Below the pieces are notes generated by a model. The model did not search any database. It was not told the origin of the DNA and was given only the letters and a program-made list of their open reading frames with translations. From Verrucomicrobiales bacterium (GTDB lineage: Bacteria; Verrucomicrobiota; Verrucomicrobiia; Verrucomicrobiales; DEV007): 64,000 bases of DNA. Below, one piece after another: positions 42,518 to 53,100 of the stretch. Every line of letters starts with the position of its first letter. Within the stretch, counting starts at the first letter, position 1. The translations under genes were made by a program, and so were the position numbers. The stretch spans positions 455,447-519,446 of the forward strand of contig JARGPJ010000001.1 in the NCBI GenBank assembly GCA_029212615.1, written 5' to 3'.

Positions 42518-44386
42518 CTAGGGCACGCGATTCGTTGTCCCAAGCAAATCATTGACCGCTTTGTTCGCGACCCGGATGATGTATTTATTCGGCTGGTCTG
42601 CCAGTCCCGCCTCCAGCGAGCTCAAAGCAGGACGAGCCACTTCATCAAGCTCATCCAGCACAATCGTCGCCTCAAGCCTCGCCCATTCTCCCCCGCCCCT
42701 CATTTCGTCAGCAACGACTTCAAGAGCAGGGTCAACCGCACCCATGCGACAGAGCGCTCTTCCCGCCGCGATCCGCACGGTCGGAGAGGAATCCTTTAAA
42801 GTCGCCTCAAGCTTTTCGACCACCCCCGCGAAGCTTTTCGCCTCCTCTGCAAAGTTTCCGAGGCCGGTGGCCCCCCAATAACGAATCGTCGAATCTTTAT
42901 GCCCCAGCGCTTTCAGTAAATCAGGAAAGGCTGCCGGCCCCTCTGAAGCTTTCGTTGCGATCGAGGTCAGCTCCTGAATAAAAACACTTTGATCAGTCTC
43001 GCCATGAAGGATGGCGTAGGTGGAACCTGCCTCATCCTCACGAACCTCAATCTCCGACTCCGGAATGAGTCCAAGATCGCCGATCTCCAACTGCCATTCG
43101 AACAGGGCCTTTTTCATCTCAGCCAACTTTTCACGATAAGCAGGATCACCGGCAAGATTATTGACCTCGTGAGGGTCCTCCTCGAGGTCATAGAGTTCTT
43201 CCACCGGTTTCGATCCCGCCGAGAAAAGAGCCAACGCCCCTGACAAATCACCCTCAGCTTCGGCGAGACGAATCTCATTCATCGTTGCCCCTTTTTCCGG
43301 AGTGTTCATGTACTGGTAATAAGGCTTAAGCGGCTCGAAATTCCTTACATAACGGAAACGCTTATCGCGAACCGCTCGAATGATGTCGTAACGCTCATCC
43401 ATTCTATCCCGGGCTCCATAAACATAATTTCTTTCCGGTCCTTCACTGAGAAAGGAAACTCCGTGCTGAAAATCAGGTGCCTCAACCCCGGCGAGGTCCA
43501 ACACAGTTGGGCCAAAATCCACGGAGTTCACGAGCCGGTCATCAACCGCTTCAGGCGAGCGCCCCTTCCACTTCTCAGGCAAACGGAGAATCATCGGGAC
43601 ATGGGTTCCGGAATCATACAGCCAGCGTTTCGCACGCGGTAGGCCAATCCCGTGATCGGACCAGAACATGACAATGGTATTCTCCCATTCTCCCGCCGCC
43701 TTCACCTCTTCAATCAAGCGCCCCGCCCAGGCGTCCATTGCCGTGATCAACTCATAATTACGCTTCCAATCCTCACGAACCGTCGGTGTGTCAGGATAAT
43801 AGGGCGGCAAATTATCAAAGGCTTCCGGGTCCTGCCGCTCGGTCCCTGAAAGCCCCCCGGTGACACTTTGATACTTCTTCTTGTCAGCAATGCCGCTTTC
43901 GTGGCAACCGGTGAAATTGTAGACCGCGAAGAAGGGGGCTCCATCGGGGCGGTCTTTCCAATGGGCTTTAGACGAACTGGCATCCCAGATTTCCTTCGAA
44001 GAGGGTTTGCTGAACTGATAGTCCGTTTTGCTGTTGTTCGTACAATAGTAGCCGGCCTCGCGCAAATACATCGGAAAAGGCTTCAGCCAGTCCGGTAGCG
44101 TCGCATTGCACCGCATATGATGGGTGCCGACAGAGTTCTGGTACATCCCAGTGATAATCCCGGATCGACACGGCGCACATACTCCCGCTGTCGTGTAAAC
44201 ATTAGTGAAACGGGTTCCCTTCTCCGCGAGGGCATCAAGATTTGGCGTGATCGCATACGGGTCACCATAACACCCGAAATGAGCGCTGATATCCTCAGCC
44301 GACAGCCAGAGGATATTCGGCCGCTCGTCAGCAAGGAGCGGACAAATCCAAACAGATAGAACGAAGAAGAGCAATGATCGACGCAT
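42518..44386 (-). CDS. Exported sulfatase with C-terminal helical repeats
   Basis: 622 residues from the ATG at 44386, which opens a signal peptide (MRRSLLFFVLSVWICPLLA). The sulfatase domain (about 20-470) starts ERPNILWLSAEDISAHFGCYG. Its formylglycine motif is CAPCR with the modifiable Cys at 70; the Cys at the fourth position, where Ser is usual, is noteworthy. SDHGIGLPRAKRWLYDSGTH is the conserved second metal-site region. The C-terminal about 120 residues are HEAT-like (TIRYWGATGLGNFAEEAK). It has the same overall plan as the 34614-37193 sulfatase, without DUF1080. A 10-bp hairpin covers its ribosome-binding region. Confidence 0.9.
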   Translation of the reverse strand: MRRSLLFFVLSVWICPLLADERPNILWLSAEDISAHFGCYGDPYAITPNLDALAEKGTRFTNVYTTAGVCAPCRSGIITGMYQNSVGTHHMRCNATLPDWLKPFPMYLREAGYYCTNNSKTDYQFSKPSSKEIWDASSSKAHWKDRPDGAPFFAVYNFTGCHESGIADKKKYQSVTGGLSGTERQDPEAFDNLPPYYPDTPTVREDWKRNYELITAMDAWAGRLIEEVKAAGEWENTIVMFWSDHGIGLPRAKRWLYDSGTHVPMILRLPEKWKGRSPEAVDDRLVNSVDFGPTVLDLAGVEAPDFQHGVSFLSEGPERNYVYGARDRMDERYDIIRAVRDKRFRYVRNFEPLKPYYQYMNTPEKGATMNEIRLAEAEGDLSGALALFSAGSKPVEELYDLEEDPHEVNNLAGDPAYREKLAEMKKALFEWQLEIGDLGLIPESEIEVREDEAGSTYAILHGETDQSVFIQELTSIATKASEGPAAFPDLLKALGHKDSTIRYWGATGLGNFAEEAKSFAGVVEKLEATLKDSSPTVRIAAGRALCRMGAVDPALEVVADEMRGGGEWARLEATIVLDELDEVARPALSSLEAGLADQPNKYIIRVANKAVNDLLGTTNRVP

Positions 44387-44389
44387 CCT

Positions 44390-44416
44390 CACATTTCGCG
44401 TTTCATGCGAAATGTG
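44390..44416. repeat. Hairpin over the sulfatase start region
   Basis: CACATTTCGC (44390-44399) and GCGAAATGTG (44407-44416) form a perfect 10-bp stem with a 7-base loop, ending 3 bases before the sulfatase ATG on the minus strand. No T tract follows, so it is not a standard terminator for lysC. It could hide the ribosome-binding site. Confidence 0.6.
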
Positions 44417-44456
44417 ACAAGGAACGCGTTCAGGAGAAACGCGCTGCGCAAGAACG

Positions 44457-45683
44457 CTAGGCTTCGGCCAGCCCGAAAGCAGCATGCATCACCTTCGCCG
44501 CATCATCAATCTGCGCCTCCGAAACGGTGACGGTGATTTTGATTTCAGAAGTCGAAATCATCTCGATGTTAATTCCCGCGTCAGAGAGCGCTTTGAACAT
44601 CTCAGCGGCGACACCGGAATGAGAACGCATCCCGATTCCGACGACACTGAGCTTGGCGATACCGTCTTCCGCTTCAATTTTCACTCCGTCCCCCAGATCA
44701 ACGAGAACCGGATTGAGAACAGACTCCGCTTTAGCGACGTCGTCTTTGTGAACCGTAAAAGAGATATCAGTGATTCCGGTTTTTGAGACATTCTGAACGA
44801 TCATGTCGACGAGAATGTTTGCTTCCGATACCGCTCCGAAAATGCGGCTGGCGGATCCCGGTAAATCTTTGACTCCGGAAATGGTGACCTTTGCCTGGGC
44901 GCGCTCCAGACTGACACCGCGAATGACGACGGATTCCATGCTCATGGTTTCTTCTTTAACAAGAGTTCCCGGGTTGGTATTTAGACTACTTCTCACTTCA
45001 AAACGAACGCCGAACTTTTTGGCAAATTCGACCGAGCGGGACTGCATCACCTTCGTCCCTGAACTCGCCATCTCGAGAAGTTCATCATAACTGATCTCGT
45101 CGATCTTTTTCGCCTCGGGAACGACCCGTGGATCGCAGGTATAGACGCCATCCACATCGGTAAAAATCTGACAAAGGTCTGCTTCAATAGCAGCAGCCAT
45201 GGCAATCGCCGTCAAGTCTGATCCACCGCGTCCGAGCGTCGTGATCTTTCCATCAGGGGTCTTCCCCTGAAAACCGGCCAGAATAACAATGTTCCCGTCA
45301 TCGAGCAGTTCGTGAACCCCCGCGGGCGAAATATTCGAAATCCGCGCCTTCGTGTGAACCCCGTCCGTCTCGATCCCCGCCTGCGCTCCGGTAAGGGAAA
45401 CAGCCTTGGCATCCATCGAATTCAACGCCATTGCCGTCAACGCAATCGTGGTTTGCTCGCCGGTGGAGAGCAACACATCCATCTCACGCTCGGTCGGCTC
45501 TCCCGCCCCGGTTACCTGATCAGCCAGTTCAATCAGCTTATTGGTCACCCCCGACATCGCGGAAACAACCGCCACGACCTGATGACCTTGTTCTTTCGTT
45601 TCAAGAATACGCTTCGCTACATTGACGATGCGTTCTGGTGTTCCGACAGAAGTTCCGCCGTATTTCTGGACGATGAGGCTCAC
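44457..45683 (-). CDS. lysC: Aspartate kinase
   Basis: First step of lysine, threonine and methionine synthesis. The start is taken as the GTG at 45683, which gives the canonical beginning IVQKYGGTSVG; upstream in-frame ATGs add an unrelated leader. The 408-residue protein has the kinase domain (GFQGKTPDGKITTLGRGGSDLTA, FTDVDGVYTCDPR) and two C-terminal ACT domains for feedback control. hom and thrC are 40 kb away, so the pathway is scattered. cutA lies 77 bases upstream on the same strand. Confidence 0.95.
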   Translation of the reverse strand: MSLIVQKYGGTSVGTPERIVNVAKRILETKEQGHQVVAVVSAMSGVTNKLIELADQVTGAGEPTEREMDVLLSTGEQTTIALTAMALNSMDAKAVSLTGAQAGIETDGVHTKARISNISPAGVHELLDDGNIVILAGFQGKTPDGKITTLGRGGSDLTAIAMAAAIEADLCQIFTDVDGVYTCDPRVVPEAKKIDEISYDELLEMASSGTKVMQSRSVEFAKKFGVRFEVRSSLNTNPGTLVKEETMSMESVVIRGVSLERAQAKVTISGVKDLPGSASRIFGAVSEANILVDMIVQNVSKTGITDISFTVHKDDVAKAESVLNPVLVDLGDGVKIEAEDGIAKLSVVGIGMRSHSGVAAEMFKALSDAGINIEMISTSEIKITVTVSEAQIDDAAKVMHAAFGLAEA

Positions 45684-45760
45684 GATATAAGGTGACGTAA
45701 AATGGGACCGGAGACTTATGCCCAAGGATGGCACTTTGTCCAACGGCATTGCCAAACCAC

Positions 45761-46105
45761 TCAGGATCCTGTTTGGCGTCGAACCCAGTCAAAATAACCC
45801 GCAGATCCCGCTTCGACCGGTAAAACCAGGAACTCAGGCTCTTCATACGGATGGTTCTTCTGCACCCATGCCTCCAGCTTCCCCAGCCGTTCCCGCGTCG
45901 TCTTCATGAGAACGAGACATTCCCCCTCAACCTCCAGATCCCCCTTCCACTGATAGATGGATTCCACTCCGGGAAGCAGATTGACACAGGCAACCAATTG
46001 CATTTCAACGAGACGTGTGCCAAATTGACGCGCCTTCTCAGCTTCTGACATCGTGGTAATCACCATGACAACGGATTCCGTGGAGCCTTTTTGTCTCTCA
46101 ATCAT
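45761..46105 (-). CDS. cutA: CutA-like divalent cation tolerance protein
   Basis: 114 residues from the ATG at 46105. The CutA trimer-forming core is complete: VVMVITTMSEAEKARQFG, LVACVNLLPGVESIYQWKG, ECLVLMKTT and HPYEEPEFLVLPVEAGSAGYFDW. The start at 46105 keeps the first beta strand; an internal ATG at 46066 would remove part of it. The family binds Cu(II) and is linked to metal tolerance, though its real role is unclear. The divergent histidine kinase starts 16 bases away, so the promoters overlap. Confidence 0.93.
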   Translation of the reverse strand: MIERQKGSTESVVMVITTMSEAEKARQFGTRLVEMQLVACVNLLPGVESIYQWKGDLEVEGECLVLMKTTRERLGKLEAWVQKNHPYEEPEFLVLPVEAGSAGYFDWVRRQTGS

Positions 46106-46121
46106 TTCCCCGCCAGCATAC

Positions 46122-47324
46122 ATGAAACCGGGCATTATCGACAGACTCATTGATCGCCTCGACAAACTGGAACCCGAGGAGATCCAGAGCCTTGTCCTCA
46201 AAGCGGTTCAGGAAAAAGGTTTTCTCGAGCGGGTCTTTGATGTCCTCCGGGAAGGAATCATCGTCACCGGCGCACGGGGATCGATCACCTATATCAACGA
46301 TACCGCCTGCAAATTCTTCGGGCTCGACCGGAAATCGGCTTCAGGAAATTCAGTCACGGAGTTGTTTCCCGGAATCCCCTGGGAGGAAGTCGTCGAGTCA
46401 GGAGGAGTCATCAATCGCGATTTGCTTGTTCGCTATCCCGAAATGCGGCTGCTCAACTTCTATATCTCCCCTCTCGCCAATCAGGACGCTGAGGATCCCG
46501 GCGAAGAGGATCTCGTCGGCTACGTTATCATCCTCCGGGACAACACCCGAAACCGTGAACGACACATTCGCGAAATTGAGTCTGAGAAAATTCAGGCAGT
46601 ACAAAGTCTTGCCGCCGGTGTCGCCCATGAAATCGGCAACCCTCTGAATTCGCTGAACATCCACCTCCAGGTCATCGAGCGAAAAGTAAAGAAGCGGGCG
46701 GACCCTGAACTGGCCGCGGAACTGCTCGAATCACTTGAGATCACACGAAACGAAATCAAGCGACTGGACTTCATCGTCGAAGATTTCCTGAATGCAGTTC
46801 GCCCGACTCAACCTGTCCCCGAAGCGACCGACCTCAATGAACTGCTCAATGAAGCCCTCACCTTCATCGCCCCGGAAATGGCGGACCGTCGCATCTCCAT
46901 CGTCCTCGAACTGACTGAAGATCTCCCCCTGATTCAGGTCGACCGCGATCAAATGAAACAGGTCTTTTACAACCTGATCCGGAACAGTAGCCAGGCCATT
47001 GGTTCGGACGGGGAGATCATTGTGAAAACCGGCTTCAATGATGAAAACGTCTCCTTCACTTTCGCAGACAATGGACCGGGCATTCCGGCCGACCAGGTGA
47101 GCCGCGTTTTCGAGCCCTATTACACCACGAAAAAAGCGGGCTCCGGACTCGGCCTCATGATTGTGCACCGCATCATCCACGAACATGCCGGCGAATTGCA
47201 GTTCCAGAGTCAGGTCGGCATGGGCACGGAAGTGACCGTCTTCCTTCCCAGGGCCGAGCGGCTCATGCGCTTTCTTCCTGAGAAATCGGAATCCCCGGTA
47301 ATTGACATCGACCCAATAGCCTAA
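46122..47324 (+). CDS. PAS-domain sensor histidine kinase (NtrB/AtoS-like)
   Basis: 400 residues from the ATG at 46122, with no membrane helix, so probably cytoplasmic. A PAS domain (about 35-145) has EGIIVTGARGSITYINDTAC. The HisKA domain carries H169 in AAGVAHEIGNPLNSL, and the HATPase domain has NLIRNSSQAIG, FADNGPGIP and AGSGLGLMIVHRI. The partner sigma-54-type regulator starts 9 bases downstream. Such pairs sense an internal or membrane-transduced signal; the stimulus is unknown. Confidence 0.94.
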   Translation: MKPGIIDRLIDRLDKLEPEEIQSLVLKAVQEKGFLERVFDVLREGIIVTGARGSITYINDTACKFFGLDRKSASGNSVTELFPGIPWEEVVESGGVINRDLLVRYPEMRLLNFYISPLANQDAEDPGEEDLVGYVIILRDNTRNRERHIREIESEKIQAVQSLAAGVAHEIGNPLNSLNIHLQVIERKVKKRADPELAAELLESLEITRNEIKRLDFIVEDFLNAVRPTQPVPEATDLNELLNEALTFIAPEMADRRISIVLELTEDLPLIQVDRDQMKQVFYNLIRNSSQAIGSDGEIIVKTGFNDENVSFTFADNGPGIPADQVSRVFEPYYTTKKAGSGLGLMIVHRIIHEHAGELQFQSQVGMGTEVTVFLPRAERLMRFLPEKSESPVIDIDPIA

Positions 47325-47333
47325 CATTATCTC

Positions 47334-48734
47334 ATGGAGTTTCTGGACAACACCATTCTCATTGTCGACGACGAGAAAAACACCCGGGAAGGGCTCCGCC
47401 TCTCTCTCGAAGACGAGTTCGATGTCTACATCGCCGCCAACATTGCCGAAGCGGAGGAGATCCTGAAGAATGAAGCGGTTGATGTCATGCTCACTGACCT
47501 CCGGATCGGCGGGGAAAACGGCATGGAACTCATCGAAAAAACGCTCGCCCGCTCGAAGCCGCCAGTCTGTATCCTCATGACCGCCTATGGCTCCGTCGAC
47601 GTCGCTGTCGAAGCGATGAAAAAGGGCGCCTACGACTACGTAAGCAAACCGCTCAATATCGACGAACTCGAGATCGTCATCAAACGCGCGATCCGAAGTC
47701 GAACCGTGGAAGAGGAAGTCGTCGCTCTGAAGGCTCAAGTAACGGAGCGCTACGGCCTCGAAAATATCATCGGCCATTCCGCGGCAATGGAACCTGTCTT
47801 TGATACGATCCGACAGGTTGCCCCGTCCCGCGCCACCGTCTTAATCGAGGGTGAAAGCGGAACCGGTAAAGAACTCGTCGGTCGCGCTATCCACCATCTC
47901 AGCGGAAGACCGAAATCAAAACTCGTCACCGTCCACTGCGCCGCCCTCAGTGAACAACTTCTCGAAAGCGAACTTTTCGGCCATGAACGGGGTGCCTTTA
48001 CCGGCGCGATGGAGCGACGCATGGGACGCTTCGAAGAAGCCAACGGCGGCACCCTTTTCCTCGACGAGATCGGGGAGATTGATCTGAACACCCAGGTGAA
48101 ACTTCTTCGTGCCATCGGAGAACGCACCATCGAACGACTGGGATCCAACAAGCCACAAAAAGTCGATGTTCGCGTCGTCGCGGCAACGAACAAAGACCTC
48201 AGCGAAATGGTTCGCGAGGGCACCTTTCGTGATGACCTCTTCTTCCGCCTCAATGTCGTGGCCATTTCAATGCCTCCACTCCGTGCGAGAAAAGAAGATA
48301 TCATTTTGCTGGTCGAAGCATTCCTCAAAGAATTCGGAGAGGAGAACGGCAAGCACGGCATTGAACTGACGAACGAATCCCTGCAGCTGCTCCTCGACTA
48401 CGACTGGCCCGGCAACGTCCGCGAACTCCGCACCGCCATCGAGCATGGAGTCGTCATGGCAAACGGAAGCAAAATCGGGGTGCGCCACCTTCCGCTTTTT
48501 CTCCGTGACGGATCGCATGAGGGCTTCCGCGGAGGCAATTCATCACCCGACACTCCCCCTGCCGGCGAAGCCGTCAGGGACGAAGACCTCAACCTTGCCA
48601 GAGTAGAGGAGAAAATGATCAGGCTTGCGCTCAAGCGAACCGGCGACAACCGCACTGAAGCCGCTCAACTGCTGGGAATATCCCGGCGAACGATGCAGCG
48701 AAAACTCAAGGAAATGGGCCTGACCGAGAGCTGA
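47334..48734 (+). CDS. Sigma-54-dependent response regulator (NtrC/AtoC family)
   Basis: 466 residues in three domains. Receiver (1-120): D12-D13 pocket, phospho-acceptor D55 in VMLTDLRIGG, and K105. AAA+ domain (about 143-380): Walker A EGESGTGKE (172-180) and the sigma-54 contact loop GAFTGA (220-225). C-terminal Fis-type HTH (about 425-463): EAAQLLGISRRTMQRKL. The intact GAFTGA means it activates RpoN-dependent promoters. It is 9 bases after its kinase. No clear sigma-54 promoter was found in the window, so its targets are probably elsewhere. Confidence 0.95.
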   Translation: MEFLDNTILIVDDEKNTREGLRLSLEDEFDVYIAANIAEAEEILKNEAVDVMLTDLRIGGENGMELIEKTLARSKPPVCILMTAYGSVDVAVEAMKKGAYDYVSKPLNIDELEIVIKRAIRSRTVEEEVVALKAQVTERYGLENIIGHSAAMEPVFDTIRQVAPSRATVLIEGESGTGKELVGRAIHHLSGRPKSKLVTVHCAALSEQLLESELFGHERGAFTGAMERRMGRFEEANGGTLFLDEIGEIDLNTQVKLLRAIGERTIERLGSNKPQKVDVRVVAATNKDLSEMVREGTFRDDLFFRLNVVAISMPPLRARKEDIILLVEAFLKEFGEENGKHGIELTNESLQLLLDYDWPGNVRELRTAIEHGVVMANGSKIGVRHLPLFLRDGSHEGFRGGNSSPDTPPAGEAVRDEDLNLARVEEKMIRLALKRTGDNRTEAAQLLGISRRTMQRKLKEMGLTES

Positions 48735-48759
48735 AAAAGGCATCCCGAGATCAATCCGG

Positions 48760-50196
48760 TCACCCTACGAGATCATGAATAACATGCCCCTCCACCTCAC
48801 TCAGCCTGACGTCGCGACCTGCATACCTGAAGGTTAAATCTTCATGCTCGACCCCCATGAGGTGAAGAACTGTCGCCCAGAGATCGTAAACCGTCATTTT
48901 TCCGTCGACGACGTGGTAGCCAAAGTCATCGGTGGCTCCATAGATGCTCCCCGCTTTGCAACCACCCCCGGCAAGCCAAATACTGAATCCAAAGGGATTG
49001 TGATCACGACCATCGCTCCCCTGTGAAAAAGGAGTCCGTCCGAACTCACCTGCAAAAATCACCAGGGTCTCATCGAGCAGGCCGCGCTGCTTCAGGTCCA
49101 TGAGCAAGCCCGCAATGGGTTGGTCCACTTGATTCGCCATCGCGGCGTGACCCTGTTCCAGTTTACCGTGCTGGTCCCATGGATTGGCAATCTGTCCACT
49201 CCCCGGGTTCTGAGGCAGGCAGGTCAACTCGACGAACCGGGCTCCCCGCTCGACGAGTCGGCGGGCTAGAATCGCCTGTCTCGCGTAGTCCCGGGTCATC
49301 GGATTCTTTGCCTCAAAACCATAGAGCCTTTTCGTCGCTTCGGACTCTCCGCTGATATCACATAATTCAGGCACTGCGGACTGCATGCGGTAGGCCGTCT
49401 CGTAATTCTTAATCGCGGCTTCCACTGCTGAGTCGTGATGTGTCTTTTCCACAAATTCCCGGTCGATCGCACGAATAAAATCAAGACGCGACTGCTGAAT
49501 GCCGTCCCCTTCTCGCGGGATCACATTCCGGACAGGTTCGTCCGCATCCGCCTGTATCACCGAAGCCTGATGCTGCGCCGGCAGAAAGCCGCTACTCCAC
49601 TGACCGACCCCTCCATGAGGAACCCCGGAGACACCGCTCTTCAGAACCACATAGCCGGGGAGATTCTGATTCTCCGTCCCTAGGCCATAACTGCACCAGG
49701 CCCCCGCACTGGGATGCCCGATGAACGGAAAACCGGTATGAAAAAAGAAATTCCCCTGAGCGTGTTCATTCACCGTGCTCGTCATTGAGCGAATCACCGC
49801 GAGATCATCAACACAATTCTCACGCAGGCAGGGAAAGAGATCTGAAATCGGCGTGCCACTCTCTCCGCTCTGCTTGAATTCGAACGGGCTCGCAAAGACA
49901 TTGCCGTTGTTGTTAAACTGCGTCCGCTCCACTTTCACCGGCATCGGCTTCCCCTGGAAATCAAGCAACCTTGGCTTTGGATCAAAACTATCAACCTGGG
50001 AAACGCCACCTGACATGTAACAAAGGATAACGTGCTTGGCCTTCGGCTGAAAATCAGGTTGAGGGAGGGCCCCGGGAGCACCCGGTAACGCAGCGTGGCC
50101 TTTCTCAGCCATCATTCCTGACAAAGCCATCATTCCGAATCCCGAGGAAATCCGGTTCAAGGCTTCACGCCGCGAAAATGAAATCTGTGGGTTCAT
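48760..50196 (-). CDS. DUF1501 Tat-exported protein
   Basis: 478 residues from the ATG at 50196. The N-terminus [21 protein letters not shown] is a twin-arginine signal. The body is a DUF1501 alkaline-phosphatase-superfamily-like protein: [23 protein letters not shown], the [15 protein letters not shown] segment, [21 protein letters not shown] and [20 protein letters not shown]. The metal-site His/Asp pattern is present, but the natural substrate is unknown. The DUF1549/DUF1553 gene ends 1 base upstream, and this pairing is constant in PVC genomes. Confidence 0.93.
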   Translation of the reverse strand: MNPQISFSRREALNRISSGFGMMALSGMMAEKGHAALPGAPGALPQPDFQPKAKHVILCYMSGGVSQVDSFDPKPRLLDFQGKPMPVKVERTQFNNNGNVFASPFEFKQSGESGTPISDLFPCLRENCVDDLAVIRSMTSTVNEHAQGNFFFHTGFPFIGHPSAGAWCSYGLGTENQNLPGYVVLKSGVSGVPHGGVGQWSSGFLPAQHQASVIQADADEPVRNVIPREGDGIQQSRLDFIRAIDREFVEKTHHDSAVEAAIKNYETAYRMQSAVPELCDISGESEATKRLYGFEAKNPMTRDYARQAILARRLVERGARFVELTCLPQNPGSGQIANPWDQHGKLEQGHAAMANQVDQPIAGLLMDLKQRGLLDETLVIFAGEFGRTPFSQGSDGRDHNPFGFSIWLAGGGCKAGSIYGATDDFGYHVVDGKMTVYDLWATVLHLMGVEHEDLTFRYAGRDVRLSEVEGHVIHDLVG

Positions 50197-50197
50197 C

Positions 50198-53100
50198 TTA
50201 TTGGAGGTAAATAAATTCCTTAAGGTTGAAAATCGCGTGAGCCAGATCCTGCCACCTGCGACTCTGATCTTGGTCATCAGCTGAAAACGCGGAAAGCCCG
50301 GCTCTCACTTCGGCGAGACCGGCTTCGACCGACTGCAGACGCTTGCGCTGCTCCTCAGTGAGCGCATTCATCACCATTTCACGCGAAACCCGGGGCCCCT
50401 TATTTTTCATCGAGAGCTGGACCTCAAGAGGGGAAAGCGCCCGATCATAGAGAGCCGCCTCGTAGATCCGACCTTTTAAGGAACGGTTTGTCCCGACGCC
50501 CCTTCCATGCCGAAGTCCTAATAATACTTCTGCACTTCCCGCTTCATACCCCTGCAAGGCCGCCTTCCGTATCGATTGCCCCCATCGCTCACCATTCCGG
50601 TAACAGCGAATCGTACCGTCTTTTTCATAAACCAACGTCACCCTCACCGCTTCCTCCACCGCTTCAATTTCATCTTCAGCATCGAAATCCATCGTTCGCA
50701 CATGACGATTGCTTCCTGCGAGCCAGCGCCGCGAACGCCTTTCCGAAAAGACAAGGCTGTCGAAAGGCGTTCCTTTTCTGTCCTGAATCGTGATCACTCC
50801 CCCGCCTCTTTGATCAAGCGAATCCAGTCGAACAAGGGCCTCCAGCGTCTTCTCACGTAAATCCACCGTGAGCGGCGGCGTTGAGGCGTAGCCGGAACCG
50901 TCGAGAATAAGGGCCCCCTTACTCACTTTAGCAGAGCCGTGTAAACTCAAGCTCAATTCCCCGACAAGGTCAGACAGGCCGTGCTTGAATTCCCAACGGG
51001 AAACTGGCGCGAGGTCAGGAACCACCTCTCTGTCGCCTCCCCGGGCAGCTATCTGTTCATCCAGCAACCGCTGCCGAACCGGCTCGAGGAGGTTCTCTTT
51101 TTCTCTTTCGATACGCGTCAATTTCTGTTCCAGATCATCGCGCCTGCCGGCTTCCTCCTCATACTGATCATCCAGCGTGCTGAGAAAACTGCGAGCTCCA
51201 TTCAGCTCGGCATCAGTCGCAGGCCGGTTGAGCGCCGTGAGGAAAAACCATTCAATCAATTCACCCTCATCGGCATCAGCCCCGAGCTCCGCGATCGCCC
51301 GCAGCGCCGCTCCCCGGGCCCGCCCTGCGATGAAGGGATCATTCAGCAAGGTGAGCGATTGAGCAGGAACATTCGTCGCGTCGCGTTTCCCGACGGTGGA
51401 CGCCGGAACCGGAAAATCAAAGGTGCTTAAAAAAGGGTTCAACTTGTTGCGAACCACTTTTAAATAAACCGCCCGACGCGTTGAACTCTCTCCCTGCGGC
51501 AGGCCGAATGTTCTTCCGTCGAGTTCACCGGAAACAGAAAGCAACGAATCCCGAATCGCCTCGGCGTCGAGACGGCGCACCGGAAAACTCGAAAGCAATC
51601 GATTGTCAGGATCGATCGCCGCCACGCCATCCACCGGAACCGAAGATTGCTGAAAGGTATCACTCAATACAATCTCCCGAATAAGGGCTTTGATCGACCA
51701 CCCCATCCCGCCTTTAAATTTCGTCGCGAGGTGATCAAGTAATTCGGGGTGCGACGGTTCCTCTCCGAGTCGGCCAAAATTATCCACTGTCGCAACGAGA
51801 CCATCCCCGAAGAGATGGGTCCAGATGCGATTGACCGCTACCCGGGCAGTAAAGGGATTATCCTCGCGGAAAAAGTCTTCAACCAGTTCGAGACGTCCCG
51901 ACCCTTCCCCCTTGTATAGCGTTTGATCAATCGCCTCGAGAAACCGTCGAGGAACGGGTTCGCCCGCCTCCTTATGGTTCCCCCTTACATAAAGAGCCTG
52001 ATCCCGACCCGGTCGATCCACAATCCCGGGGGCCCGGGTCGGCTCAGCAATCATAGATTCGACATCACGATACCCGACTAGAAGGGAAACGACAGATTCG
52101 GGCAGTTCCGCTGTCTTGTTAGGGAAATAGTGATGCGCTCTCAGATCCTCAAGCAAAAGAGCCCCGGCGTCACTCATCCCCCCACCCGTTCTCCATTGAA
52201 CCAGCAAACGGCGAACCGTTTCCTCAAAGAGGCCCATCACTTCTTCAGGTGTCCGGGGAGTTCTCTCCCCCCCCGTCGCAAAGATTGCCCCCATCCACTC
52301 ATCGGCGACACGGGCAGGTGAAGGACTGCCTTTTTTCACGAGAACAGCTTCCCGAATTCCGAACCACGATCGGTCCGCCCTTTTCACGAGAATCGGAGCC
52401 TCTGCCGCCGTGGCGAGTTCGAGATGAATTTCATCGCCATTCCAGTAGTCAATACGATCATGTTTTGCCCACTGCCATTTTCCTTCCTCCAGATCCGTGA
52501 CCGGATAGACCGTCCCTTTTCGGGGATAGTGCTGCACCGAAAATCGAGCCGAGGACTTGTCGCCAACCACATTGAAATAGAGGTCATATTCCCCGTCGAG
52601 AAGCTGAGGCGGAGAGGCGATGAACCCCCGATGCTTCGTGGAGAGGCGGTGAGAATAGATGCCACCCGGAAAAATTTGATCCACCGCCTGCGACATCCCC
52701 ACCACAAAGTCACCGGCCCCGAAAGACTCCGCCTCTTCCATCCCTTCACCCACCCGGGTCCAGGCGGAGACCTCCTCCGCATCGGAGAGGTTCCAGACAC
52801 GACGTGATTCATCCCTCACCTTTTTCACTTCAGCTGTGCGGGAATCAAAATCCCTGCGAAGACGATTCCACTCAGCGGCGACATCTTCTTTCGCCGCTAT
52901 TTGCCGGATAAAATTGAGCGATTGCGCCGGGGACTTCACACCGGGCGAATCACCATTCAGGGAATCGATCCAGAACGCCGCGATCTCTTGCCTAATCGCC
53001 TCCTTCAGGCTCGACAGTTCTTCCCGTTGTGCACCAAGCACGCCCGGCGCATCAACCGCCACCGTCGCAGGCAGGCTGCTCGCAAAGATGCCGAACATCG

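Noticed and set aside
46731..47777. A 348-codon open frame on the minus strand.
   Set aside because: It shadows the histidine kinase and response regulator genes, whose catalytic motifs are intact.
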